A stretch of DNA of 64,000 nucleotides from Methylobacterium longum (lineage in GTDB: Bacteria > Pseudomonadota > Alphaproteobacteria > Rhizobiales > Beijerinckiaceae). The stretch is from assembly GCF_022179385.1 (NCBI RefSeq), contig NZ_BPQS01000003.1, positions 124,001 to 188,000 of the forward strand, read 5' to 3'. Shown one piece after another: positions 14,913 through 22,651 of this stretch (its first letter is position 1; the number at the start of each line of letters is the position of its first letter). The position numbers were made by a program, and so were the translations under genes. The notes beneath the pieces are model-generated. The model saw only the letters and a list, made by a program, of their open reading frames with translations, did no database searches and had not been told where the DNA came from.

Positions 14913-14942
14913 CCCGTCGTGGCCCGTCGCGACCCGTCGTGG
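14913..14942. repeat. Three tandem 10-bp repeats in the divergent lutA / C1-cofactor promoter region
   Basis: CCCGTCGTGG, CCCGTCGCGA and CCCGTCGTGG follow each other without spacing at 14913, 14923 and 14933; the first and third are identical. A 10-bp period places the copies on one helix face. The element lies in the 204-bp gap between two divergent operons, 68-97 bp upstream of lutA and 108-137 bp upstream of the DUF3280 gene. It could be a regulator-binding array; this is inferred. Confidence 0.5.
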
Positions 14943-15049
14943 GTCATGGAAGCCGCGAAGTACATTGCCAAATTGTCCCTTCGCCCGACCTATGCGGGGA
15001 CCGAGGTCGCCCGAGGCGGCGGCCGGATCGTCGAGAGAAAGGCCCATCC

Positions 15050-15577
15050 ATGCGCCACCTGACCCTGCAAGCGGCCATTGCGTGCGGTCTCGTCGCCCTG
15101 GGGGCAGGTCTGCCCGGTGCCGCCCTCGGTGCCGAGAAGGCCGCCGTGTTCACGGTGGAGCTGTTCGAGCCCGGCGCCTCGTACGGAGCCCGAGCCCGGC
15201 CGGCTGACACCAAGAAGCTCGCCCTCGTGACCGACGAACTGCGCAAGGCGCTCCACGAGAAGGCTGGGCTGGAGATCGTCGACACGGCGCCGAAGGCCGA
15301 TATCGTGGCGAAGGAGGGACCGCTCTACAAGTGCAACGGCTGCGCGTCGGATATCGGCAAGAGCCTGGGTGCGGACCTCGTCGTGACCGGCTATGTGGAG
15401 AAGGGATCGGGTCAGATCTTCAATCTGAATGTCACCATCGCCGAGGCCGAGACCGGCAAGACGGTGCGGGGTGGCCAGGTGACGATCCGGGCCGACACCG
15501 AGGACACCTGGGCCCACGCCATGCGGTGGGTGGTGAAGAACCGCCTGCTCGCCGAGCCGCTCCCCGGGAAATCCTGA
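15050..15577 (+). CDS. Exported DUF3280/DUF2380-like protein heading the C1-cofactor operon
   Basis: The 175-residue protein has a signal peptide (about residues 1-26, ending ALG-A) and a mature domain beginning AAVFTVELFEP. It contains KLALVTDELRKAL, a CNGCASDIGKSLGADLVVTGYV segment and ILN-like VTIAEAETGKTVRGGQVTIRADTEDTW. This is the arrangement of predicted secreted DUF3280/DUF2380 proteins, in which a lumazine-binding-like or TolB-N-like fold with a CxxC pair is conserved. It is the first gene after the divergent promoter and is followed 27 bp later by mfnB. AGAGAAAGG precedes the ATG. No function is established; a periplasmic role associated with methanol oxidation is an inference from context. 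Confidence 0.7.
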   Translation: MRHLTLQAAIACGLVALGAGLPGAALGAEKAAVFTVELFEPGASYGARARPADTKKLALVTDELRKALHEKAGLEIVDTAPKADIVAKEGPLYKCNGCASDIGKSLGADLVVTGYVEKGSGQIFNLNVTIAEAETGKTVRGGQVTIRADTEDTWAHAMRWVVKNRLLAEPLPGKS

Positions 15578-15604
15578 GGCGTTCCGTCACATTTTGAGTC
15601 GTCC

Positions 15605-16306
15605 GTGCCCGCGTCCACCATCGAAGACAGTGCCCTCCCCCGTCTCCTCGTCAGCGTCCGCGACCCCGCCGAGGCCGAGGCGGCGCGGCTCGCCGGTGCC
15701 GACCTGATCGACGCCAAGGACCCCGGGCGGGGTGCCCTGGGCGCCCTCGACCCGGTCGTCGTGCGCGAGATCTTGGTCCGCGTGGCCGGCGCCGCACAGA
15801 CCAGCGCGGTGGCCGATCCCGTCGCCACGGGCGTGGCCGCGATGGCGGCGACCGGCGTCGACTGGGTGAAGACCGGGCTCGACGCGGACGGTCGGCGGAC
15901 CATCGCGGCCCGCGCCGAGCTTGCCGCCGCGGCGCCCGGCCGGCTCATCGCCGTGCTCTTCGCGGAGGACGGGCCGGCAGCCGCGCTGGTGCCGGAGTTG
16001 GCGCGGGCCGGGTTCGCCGGCGCCATGATCGATACCGCGGGCAAGGGCGGCGCCCGCCTGCCCGATCTGGCCGGGCCCGAGGATCTGGCGGCCTTCACGG
16101 CCGCCTGCCGCCGGCACGGGCTCATGAGCGGCCTCGCGGGCTCGCTGCGCGTCATCGACATCCCGAACCTCCTGGGACACGGTTCGGATTACCTCGGGTT
16201 CCGCGGCGGCCTCTGCCGCGACTTCGACCGGCGCAACGGCATCGATCCGCTGCGGATCGCTGAGGCGCTGCGGGTCCTGCGGCCGAGCCGGCGGGACGCC
16301 GCGTGA
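15605..16306 (+). CDS. mfnB: (5-formylfuran-3-yl)methyl phosphate synthase (MfnB-like)
   Basis: MfnB condenses two molecules of glyceraldehyde-3-phosphate to the furan phosphate precursor of methanofuran, which methylotrophs use as methylofuran in the formyltransferase/hydrolase complex. The 233-residue protein carries the family signature near its start (LLVSVRDPAEAEAARLAGADLIDAKDPGRGALGAL), with the catalytic lysine of the DAKDP motif, and then GVDWVKTGLD and MIDTAGKGG, typical of this TIM-barrel (DUF556). The start is GTG. Its stop overlaps the GTG of the kinase gene (GTGA). Archaeal-type genes like this are a hallmark of Methylobacterium C1 metabolism. Confidence 0.92.
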   Translation: MPASTIEDSALPRLLVSVRDPAEAEAARLAGADLIDAKDPGRGALGALDPVVVREILVRVAGAAQTSAVADPVATGVAAMAATGVDWVKTGLDADGRRTIAARAELAAAAPGRLIAVLFAEDGPAAALVPELARAGFAGAMIDTAGKGGARLPDLAGPEDLAAFTAACRRHGLMSGLAGSLRVIDIPNLLGHGSDYLGFRGGLCRDFDRRNGIDPLRIAEALRVLRPSRRDAA

Positions 16307-16878
16307 CTGCGGTCTTCAAGATCGGCGGCAGCCTGGAGGCGGATCCACACCGCCGCCGCGCCGTGCTGCAAGCCCTGGCCGACGGCACGCATGGACGCTG
16401 CATCGTCGTCCCGGGCGGCGGCACCTTCGCGGGCGCCGTGCGGGCGGCTCAGGCCCGCGAGGGCTTCAGCGACGCCGAGGCCCATCGCCGGGCCCTGGAT
16501 GCCATGAGCGACGCGGCCGGAATCTTCCGAGGGATCGAGCCGCGGCTCGTGCAGAGCTTCGAGCCCTGGGCGGAATCCACCACCGTCACGGCGCGGATCT
16601 GGAACCCGCGCAGACTGCGGGGCGGGCACCCGGACATCCCCGAGACCTGGGACGTGACCTCCGACAGCCTCGCCCTCTGGCTCGCCGGTCGGATCGATGC
16701 GGATCGCTGCGTGCTGGTGAAGTCGGCGGACGCCGCCGGCGGGCAGGATGCCGCCACGCTGGCGCAGCACGGTCTCGTGGACGCCGCCTTTCCGGCCTTC
16801 GCGGCCCGCTACGGCGGCCGGATCGAGATCTGGGGACCGAGCCGCACCGTGGCGGTCGCCATGAGGGATGCCGCATGA
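16303..16878 (+). CDS. Amino-acid-kinase-fold protein, MfnE-like aminomethylfuran phosphate kinase
   Basis: The 191-residue protein has the amino-acid kinase fold: KIGGSLEADPHRRRAVL at the N-terminus, VVPGGGTFAGAVRAAQ in the nucleotide-binding region, TSDSLALWLAGR and LVKSADAAGG. In methanogens MfnE phosphorylates (5-aminomethylfuran-3-yl)methyl phosphate to the diphosphate used in methanofuran assembly. M. extorquens has a similar kinase (orf17) among its C1-cofactor genes. The GTG start overlaps the mfnB stop and its own stop overlaps the next ATG, so three genes are tightly coupled. The specific reaction is inferred from operon partners, since the kinase fold alone is not specific. Confidence 0.8.
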   Translation: MTAVFKIGGSLEADPHRRRAVLQALADGTHGRCIVVPGGGTFAGAVRAAQAREGFSDAEAHRRALDAMSDAAGIFRGIEPRLVQSFEPWAESTTVTARIWNPRRLRGGHPDIPETWDVTSDSLALWLAGRIDADRCVLVKSADAAGGQDAATLAQHGLVDAAFPAFAARYGGRIEIWGPSRTVAVAMRDAA

Positions 16879-18437
16879 GCGCGCCCGAGCACCTCGTCTT
16901 CATCACCGGTCGCCTCGCCCGGGCCCGCCTGGAGAAGGTCGCGGCCGGCCTGCCCGAGACGTTCCGGTGGAGCATCGCGGATGCCGGCGTGAAGGTCGCG
17001 GCGTTGATGACTGAGGAGATCATTCGCCGCCGCGTCACGCTGCCCGAGGCGGCCACCCGGGTGATCCTACCGGGTCGTTGCCGGGCCAACCCTCAGCACC
17101 TCGCCGAACATTTCGGTGTTCCCGTGGAGCGCGGCCCCGATGAGGTGGTCGACCTGCCCGCCTGGCTCGGCCTGACCGCCCGGAAGGTCGACCTCTCCCG
17201 CCACGACCTGCGGATCTTCTCCGAGATCGTCGATGCGTCGAAGATGAGCGTCGCCGAGATCCTGGCGAAGGGGCTCGACCTCGCGCGGCGGGGCGCTGAC
17301 GTCATCGATCTCGGCGGCCTGCCCGACACGCCCTTCCCGCACCTCGAGGACGCGGTGCGGGCTCTGAAGAACGCGGGGCTCAAGGTCAGCGTCGACTCGT
17401 TCTCCCGCGAGGAACTCGCCCGCGGCGCGGCGGCCGGAGCCGATTTCCTGCTGAGCCTGAACGAGGAAACCCTCGACCTCGCCTTCGAGACCGAGGCGGT
17501 GCCGGTGCTCGTGCCGACGCGTCCGGACGACCTGCCCTCCCTCGACCGTGCCATCGCTCGGATGCAGGAGGCCGGGCGACCGTTCCTGGCGGATCCGATT
17601 CTCGAGCCGATCCACCACGGCTTCGTCGACTCTGTCGCACGCTACCGCGACACCCGCGCCCGCTGGCCCGGGATCGAGATGATGATGGGCACCGGCAACC
17701 TGACCGAGTTGACCGAGGCGGATTCGCTCGGCGTGACCGCGCTCCTCGTCGGCATGTGCTCCGAACTCGCCATCCGCAACGTGCTGATCGTCCAGGTCTC
17801 AAACCACACCCGCCGAACCGTCGAGGAGCACGACGCCGCGAGACGGGTGATGTATGCCGCGAAGGCCGATTCCTCGCTCCCGAAGGGCTACGGCCGGGCC
17901 CTGCTGGCGCTCCACGACAAGCGTCCCTTCGTCCAGACCTCCGAGGAGCTTACCCAGGCCGCCTCCGAGGTGCGCGATCCGAACTACCGGATCGCGGTCG
18001 CGGAGGACGGGATCCACGTCTACAACCGCGACATCCACAAGGTCGGGACCGACGCGATGGCCTTCTTCCCGGACCTGGACGTCGCGAGCGACGGCGCCCA
18101 CGCCTTCTACCTCGGTGCGGAACTCGCCAAGGCCGAGACCGCGTGGCGGCTCGGCAAGCGCTACGTGCAGGACGAACCCCTCGACTGGGGCTGCGCTGCC
18201 GATGCCGATCTCGAGGACGCCACCGCTTTCAAGAAGGCGGGTCACACCCGCCATTCCGGGCCCGACGCCCCGCCGCCGGGCACCCGCGACGCGCGCCTGT
18301 CCGGGCCGGAGGCCGATGCGGGTCCGCCCCGCACCGTGTCGGAGGCTGAGGCGCGCGCCGAATCCGCCCCCGAGCGACCGCAGGACCCGCCGGCGAAGCT
18401 GGTCTGTGGCCGCCTCGTGCCGGCCGACAGGGCGTGA
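16875..18437 (+). CDS. Archaeal-type dihydropteroate synthase-like protein (DUF6513), H4MPT biosynthesis
   Basis: The 520-residue protein has an N-terminal domain (HLVFITGRLARARLEKV) followed by a pterin-binding TIM barrel with KVDLSRHDLRIFSEI, GADVIDLGGLPDTPFP and GLKVSVDSFSREEL. This corresponds to the archaeal MJ0107-type protein and to orf7 of M. extorquens, thought to join a pterin to the arylamine unit of tetrahydromethanopterin. The last 90 residues are Pro/Ala/Glu-rich and low in structure, longer than needed for the domain. It overlaps the kinase gene by 4 bp and ends 4 bp before the DUF447 gene. The reaction is family knowledge, not shown here. Confidence 0.85.
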   Translation: MSAPEHLVFITGRLARARLEKVAAGLPETFRWSIADAGVKVAALMTEEIIRRRVTLPEAATRVILPGRCRANPQHLAEHFGVPVERGPDEVVDLPAWLGLTARKVDLSRHDLRIFSEIVDASKMSVAEILAKGLDLARRGADVIDLGGLPDTPFPHLEDAVRALKNAGLKVSVDSFSREELARGAAAGADFLLSLNEETLDLAFETEAVPVLVPTRPDDLPSLDRAIARMQEAGRPFLADPILEPIHHGFVDSVARYRDTRARWPGIEMMMGTGNLTELTEADSLGVTALLVGMCSELAIRNVLIVQVSNHTRRTVEEHDAARRVMYAAKADSSLPKGYGRALLALHDKRPFVQTSEELTQAASEVRDPNYRIAVAEDGIHVYNRDIHKVGTDAMAFFPDLDVASDGAHAFYLGAELAKAETAWRLGKRYVQDEPLDWGCAADADLEDATAFKKAGHTRHSGPDAPPPGTRDARLSGPEADAGPPRTVSEAEARAESAPERPQDPPAKLVCGRLVPADRA

Positions 18438-18441
18438 TCCG

Positions 18442-19032
18442 ATGCCGCTGATCCTGGAGACCGTCGTCACGACCGTGTCACCTGCGGGTGAATTGCACCT
18501 CGTCCCCTTCGGCCTGATCGGCGAGGCGGACGGCTATGTGCTGGCGCCGTTTCGACCGTCACCGACGATCGTCAACCTGGAGGCGATTCCCAGCTTCGCG
18601 GCCTCCAGTCCGCGCGACATCAGGGTGATCGCCGGCGCCGTGACCGGCCGGCGCGAGTGGCCGACGCGGGCCTGTGACGTCATCCCGGGCCGCCGCCTCG
18701 CCGACAGCTTCGGCCATGCCGAGTTCGAGGTCGCCGGTGTCGAGCACCACGAGACGCGGCCGCGCTTCCTCGGACGCCTGGTCCACAGCGCGGCGCACGC
18801 ACCCTTCATCGGTTATAACCGCGCCCAGGCCGCCGTTCTGGAGGCCGCCATTCTTTCAACGCGGCTTCACATGCTGGAGCCCGACAAGGTGTTGACGGAG
18901 ATGGCCTATCTCGCCATCGCCATCGGCAAGACCGCGGGTCCACGCGAGCGCGAGGCCTGGGGCTGGATCGAGGACAAGGTCGCGGCGGCTCTCGGCTCCG
19001 AGGCGCGCGTTCTCGGTCGCGACGACCGCTGA
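18442..19032 (+). CDS. DUF447-family protein, C1-cofactor gene cluster
   Basis: The 196-residue protein begins MPLILETVVTTVSPAGELHLVPFGLIGEADGYVLAPFRPS and contains NRAQAAVLEAAILSTRLHML, as in DUF447 proteins shared by methanogens and H4MPT-using bacteria. The fold is a split-barrel flavin-binding type, but no reaction has been assigned with certainty. It follows the dihydropteroate-synthase-like gene by 4 bp, so it is co-translated with it. A role in methylofuran or H4MPT synthesis is inferred from its phylogenetic restriction and position. Confidence 0.8.
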   Translation: MPLILETVVTTVSPAGELHLVPFGLIGEADGYVLAPFRPSPTIVNLEAIPSFAASSPRDIRVIAGAVTGRREWPTRACDVIPGRRLADSFGHAEFEVAGVEHHETRPRFLGRLVHSAAHAPFIGYNRAQAAVLEAAILSTRLHMLEPDKVLTEMAYLAIAIGKTAGPREREAWGWIEDKVAAALGSEARVLGRDDR

Positions 19033-19053
19033 AGGCGGGAGGAGAAGGACAAG

Positions 19054-19587
19054 ATGAAGAAAATTACCCTGGCCTTGGCGGCCACGGCGGCGCTAGTTGC
19101 CGCCACCGCGCAGGCCCATGGCCCGACCCGGCGCAAGATCACCGAGTCGATCGAGATCAACGCGCCGGCCGACAAGGTCTGGGCGGTCGTCGGCGACGTG
19201 AAGAACGCCGATTGGGTTCAGAACGTCGCCAAGACCGAGCTGACCGGAGATCCGGCGAGCAAGTTCAAGCGCACCCTGACGCTGAAGAACGGCGATCAGA
19301 TCGCCGAGACGAGCAACAAGTACAAGCCCGAAGACAAGACCTGGTCCTACTATATCGACAAGGTCGACGTGAAGGATCTGCCTGCCAACGACTATTCGGC
19401 GACGATCACGGTCGAGCCGGCCGGCGACGCGAAGTCGAAGGTCGAGTGGAAGGCCGCCTTTTACCGCGGGTACATGAACAACGATCCGCCGCCGAACCTG
19501 AACGACGAAGCGTCCGAGAAGGGCGTCGGCGACTGGATCAAGGCGAGCCTCGCGAACCTCAAGGCGAAGGTCGAGAAGGGTTCATGA
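19054..19587 (+). CDS. MxaD/XoxD-like exported SRPBCC protein
   Basis: The 177-residue protein has a signal peptide (KKITLALAATAALVAATAQA), the mature start HGPTRRKITESIEI typical of MxaD, and an SRPBCC/START-like domain (NAPADKVWAVVGDVKNADWV, with KTWSYYIDKVDVKDLPANDYSATITV). MxaD in M. extorquens assists electron transfer from methanol dehydrogenase to its cytochrome cL in the periplasm. Here the gene is away from any mxa or xox structural gene and lies in a C1-cofactor operon, 21 bp after DUF447, with a GGGAGGAGAAGG site. Its stop overlaps the ATG of the beta-propeller gene that follows, so the two products may work together. Confidence 0.82.
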   Translation: MKKITLALAATAALVAATAQAHGPTRRKITESIEINAPADKVWAVVGDVKNADWVQNVAKTELTGDPASKFKRTLTLKNGDQIAETSNKYKPEDKTWSYYIDKVDVKDLPANDYSATITVEPAGDAKSKVEWKAAFYRGYMNNDPPPNLNDEASEKGVGDWIKASLANLKAKVEKGS

Positions 19588-20540
19588 AGCTGCGGCTGGG
19601 CCAGGCGGCACGCGCCGCCGGCCTCGTCCTCATCGCGTCGGCCGCGCATGCCGAGCCGGCGCGGGAAGCGGTCGTCACGGCCCAACTCGGCGGCGCGGTC
19701 GAGATCGTCGACCTCGCCGCCGGCACGGTCGTGCGGCGCATCCCGGTCGACGGGGCGCCCGCCGGGATCGCGCTCTCTTCGGATCGCAAGCGCGCCTACG
19801 TCACCCGGCCCGAAGGTCACGGTCTGGCGGTGATCGACCTCGACGCCGGTCGTGTCTTGTCGGAGGTGCCCCTGCCCGGGGGACCGCTCGGCATCGCGGC
19901 CGATCCGCGGGGCGGCCGGGTCTACGTGGCCGATTGGTACGGTCATCGCCTGTTCGTGCTGTCCGAGTGCGACGGCACCCTGACGCCGGACGGCGAGATC
20001 GTGGTCGGCGCATCGCCGTCCGGAATCGCCGTCAGTCCGGACGGGGCGACGCTCTACGTGGCGAACCGCGAGGCCGACACCGTCTCGGTCGTCGATGCTG
20101 AGGCGCGCCGGGAGACCAAGGTCATCCCGGTCGGGCAGCATCCATTCGGCATCACCCTCGATGCGCCCGCCGGACGCGCCTACACGGCCAACGTGACGAG
20201 CGACGACGTCTCGGTGATCGACCTCGCCGCCGGCCGTGAGATCGGCCGGATCCCGACCGGCCGGCGCCCCTACGTCATCGCCCTCTCCGGCGGGCGGGGT
20301 TTCGTCACCGACCAGTATGCCGGCAGCATCACGGCCTTCGATCTGGCGACCCTCAAGCCGATCGACGACATCGATGTGGGCGATCATCCCGAAGGCATCG
20401 CGGCCGACGGCGCTGGCCGGATCTACGTGGCCAACTGGGGCGACAACACGCTCAGTGTCCTCGACGCGCAGACGCTCAAGGTCCTCAAGACCATTCCGAC
20501 AGGAAATGGACCCCGCTCGTTCGGAACCTTCCTGCGCTAG
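19584..20540 (+). CDS. Exported YVTN-family beta-propeller protein
   Basis: The 318-residue protein has a signal peptide (about residues 1-22) and about seven YVTN-type blades, e.g. GGRVYVADWYGHRLFVL, ATLYVANREADTVSVVDAE, GRAYTANVTSDDVSVIDLA and RIYVANWGDNTLSVLDAQ. It is the second propeller in the locus; the other is in the divergent lut-like unit, and the two differ clearly in sequence. The ATGA overlap with the mxaD-like gene implies coupled translation. A periplasmic ligand or partner-binding role in quinoprotein function is inferred. It ends the operon; the next 230 bp hold no gene I can support. Confidence 0.78.
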   Translation: MKLRLGQAARAAGLVLIASAAHAEPAREAVVTAQLGGAVEIVDLAAGTVVRRIPVDGAPAGIALSSDRKRAYVTRPEGHGLAVIDLDAGRVLSEVPLPGGPLGIAADPRGGRVYVADWYGHRLFVLSECDGTLTPDGEIVVGASPSGIAVSPDGATLYVANREADTVSVVDAEARRETKVIPVGQHPFGITLDAPAGRAYTANVTSDDVSVIDLAAGREIGRIPTGRRPYVIALSGGRGFVTDQYAGSITAFDLATLKPIDDIDVGDHPEGIAADGAGRIYVANWGDNTLSVLDAQTLKVLKTIPTGNGPRSFGTFLR

Positions 20541-20770
20541 GGGACAACCGGGACCCCGCCCCCGACGGAGGCGCCCGGATCGGCGAGCGTCGCAGGACGA
20601 ATTCCGGCACTTCTGCGCGTCCCGAAGGCCCCGCGAGGGTTGCTCTCCGCGTCCTTCACCGCAGGAGGTGGCCGGATGACGGAACCTCGACGAACGAGCG
20701 AAGGTCGCGCGGTGTCCGAACAGGACCGCCGGGGAATTTCGCGAGCCCGGGCCGAGGGGTCCGCGGATCC

Positions 20771-20971
20771 TCAGAAAGTCCGACGATGCGGGGCCCGGTG
20801 GTACGCCACGCGGGCGACCACCAGGGCGCCGCCGATCTGCAGGAACCCCGTCTCTCCGAGGTCCGGAAGGGCGAGTTGCGCCTGGATCAGCACCCGGGTG
20901 AGTGCGTTCAGCGCCATCAGCGTCAGGCAGAAGGCCGCTGCGGCGAGCAGGCTGGCGACGAACTCGGGCAT
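20771..20971 (-). CDS. Small membrane protein, unknown
   Basis: The 66-residue product MPEFVASLLAAAAF... has two hydrophobic stretches (about residues 5-28 and 42-56) and a basic end (HRAPHRRTF). Nothing beyond a likely two-span membrane topology can be said. It is isolated between the propeller gene and the hydrolase-like gene. Some risk remains that it is not a real gene. Confidence 0.4.
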   Translation of the reverse strand: MPEFVASLLAAAAFCLTLMALNALTRVLIQAQLALPDLGETGFLQIGGALVVARVAYHRAPHRRTF

Positions 20972-21057
20972 GATCAGACCCCGTTTCGAACGGGATCAGC
21001 TTAGCAAGCCTCGCGCCAACGCCAAGGCGCCGACGCCGTCGCCAAGGGCGCCGCGCG

Positions 21058-22221
21058 TCAGCGCTTGCGGGGTGCGGGCGCCGGGCTCCCGGCCTGCACC
21101 GCCGGCGTCGGACGGGGCGTTTCCACCGCGAGCCGCTTGACAGGCCAGCCGTCGCTCCAACGTTCCATGTCGGCGAGCCGCGCATTGTTCTTGAGCGCGG
21201 TGGCGTCCGAGCCGCCGAACGCCGCCGCGGCGGCGAGGTCGAAGGTCTTCCAGAAGCCCAGGTAATCCAGGGCGTCCACCCGGGCGACATTGATCTGGGA
21301 GACCAGCGTCTGCTGCTCGCCCGTCAGCGCCATGTCGGCCGACCAGCGGAAGGGCGGCGGCTTGGTGGCTTCCTTCGCGTCCTTGGGCTCCGGACCCGGC
21401 TTGATCGCCCCGCCGTCGTAGGCGGTATCGAGCCCCGCCGGCGCCGCCAGCGTCGCGGTGAGCGCGGGGAAGCCGTGATCGTCCGAGAGCGCGCGCACGA
21501 ACAGCTTGCGCTCCAGTGGCACGGCCGCGGCTTCGCGCAGCAGGCGCTTGGCGGCGAGATCGGCTGCCCGCGTATCCTTGTCGCCGACCATGGTGACGAT
21601 GAGGGTCGACGGATCGATCGACGCCAGGTCGCCGAGGGTGATGCCCCGCGACTTGGGGCCGCTCGCGATGCCGCCGGGCGTCACCGCGAAGATCAACTTG
21701 GGGATCGGCAGGCCACGGGTCTTGGAATCGGCGGCCAGGTCCATGGCGAGCGGCGCCCCGGCGAGGTGGCCGATCATCGCGACGCGCGCGAGATCGGGCT
21801 TGGCCGCAGCGTCCGACGCGAGATCGCCGAAGGCGGCCTTCAGAAGATTCTCGGCGATACCGGGCGCATCTGCCGGACGAGTCCGGTTCACCTCCTGAAA
21901 CCGCGGCATTAGAACGAGCCAGCCCTGGCGGACCAAGTGATCGATCCAGCCGCCGTAGCTCTGCGGGTTCACCACGCCCCAGCCGTGCAGGAGGATCGCC
22001 ACCGGCCGGCCGGCCTGCGGTGCGTCGCCGGCGGCGTAGAACGCGAAGGTGGTGGCCGTGCCGCGCCCCAGCAGGCGCTTCGTCACGGTCGCCTTGCGAT
22101 CACCGACGCCGCCCGGCCCCTCGGCCGGTTGCGGTGGCGGTGTGGCGGCCTGCGCGGCGAGGCCGGACAGGGCCAGGATCGCGGCCGCAGCGAGCGATCC
22201 GCGAAGATCAGGGAGACGCAT
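21058..22221 (-). CDS. Exported alpha/beta-hydrolase-like protein lacking the nucleophile serine
   Basis: The 387-residue protein has a signal peptide (about residues 1-24, AAAAILALSGLAAQA) and an alpha/beta-hydrolase core: VAILLHGWGVVNPQSYGGW for the oxyanion region, then VAMIGHLAGAPLAMDLA where the nucleophile elbow G-x-S-x-G is expected. The Ser is replaced by Leu. A possible acid (VGDKDTRAAD) and base (SDDHGFPAL) remain. It resembles DUF3530-type proteins (inference). The ATG at 22221 is chosen because it begins the signal peptide; the frame is open to 22353. The C-terminal third is a separate helical region. It may be a binding protein or a hydrolase using another residue. Confidence 0.65.
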   Translation of the reverse strand: MRLPDLRGSLAAAAILALSGLAAQAATPPPQPAEGPGGVGDRKATVTKRLLGRGTATTFAFYAAGDAPQAGRPVAILLHGWGVVNPQSYGGWIDHLVRQGWLVLMPRFQEVNRTRPADAPGIAENLLKAAFGDLASDAAAKPDLARVAMIGHLAGAPLAMDLAADSKTRGLPIPKLIFAVTPGGIASGPKSRGITLGDLASIDPSTLIVTMVGDKDTRAADLAAKRLLREAAAVPLERKLFVRALSDDHGFPALTATLAAPAGLDTAYDGGAIKPGPEPKDAKEATKPPPFRWSADMALTGEQQTLVSQINVARVDALDYLGFWKTFDLAAAAAFGGSDATALKNNARLADMERWSDGWPVKRLAVETPRPTPAVQAGSPAPAPRKR

Positions 22222-22371
22222 GAAGGGCTCGATTGAGAGACGCGATGCGTCGGCAGATCCAGAGAGCGCTGAATAGCAGATTCTCCGGTCTTGGCGACTC
22301 ACCGCCGACCTCATCGTGGCGACCTCGTTCTGCCGCGTCAGAGGATGTTCCACATCGGCCGGATGTCAGGC

Positions 22372-22572
22372 CTAGGCTGCGCGCCCCTGCCCCGGCTCGA
22401 TGCTGTCGAGACGCTGCGCCAACGTGGTCAATTCCACCGGCAGGTCGTCGTGGGCGTCGCCGTAGAAGCCGCGAAGCTCCTCCCGCACGGTATCGAGGAC
22501 GGCGATCGCGTCCGTATCCCACGAGCCGGGGCGACGGAGGCTATCGGCGTGATTGGCGGCGACGATCTTCAT
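22372..22572 (-). CDS. NepR-like small protein (putative anti-sigma factor)
   Basis: The 66-residue protein contains VREELRGFYGDAHDDLPVEL followed by TTLAQRLDSIE, which fits the NepR pattern (LR-x2-Y...-P-x-L/F-x2-L-x2-LD). NepR proteins bind and hold the extracytoplasmic-type sigma factor EcfG of the alphaproteobacterial general stress response until PhyR-P releases it. Methylobacterium genomes carry several NepR paralogues. It lies 79 bp downstream of a response regulator on the same strand. No ecfG or PhyR-type gene is nearby, and the match is short, so the call is tentative. Confidence 0.45.
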   Translation of the reverse strand: MKIVAANHADSLRRPGSWDTDAIAVLDTVREELRGFYGDAHDDLPVELTTLAQRLDSIEPGQGRAA

Positions 22573-22651
22573 GGTTGCGTACGGGATCGATTGTATTGGG
22601 TTGGACCGGACGCAGCATGCGCCGGGAGTGGCGTACAACACCGCCGTCGCC

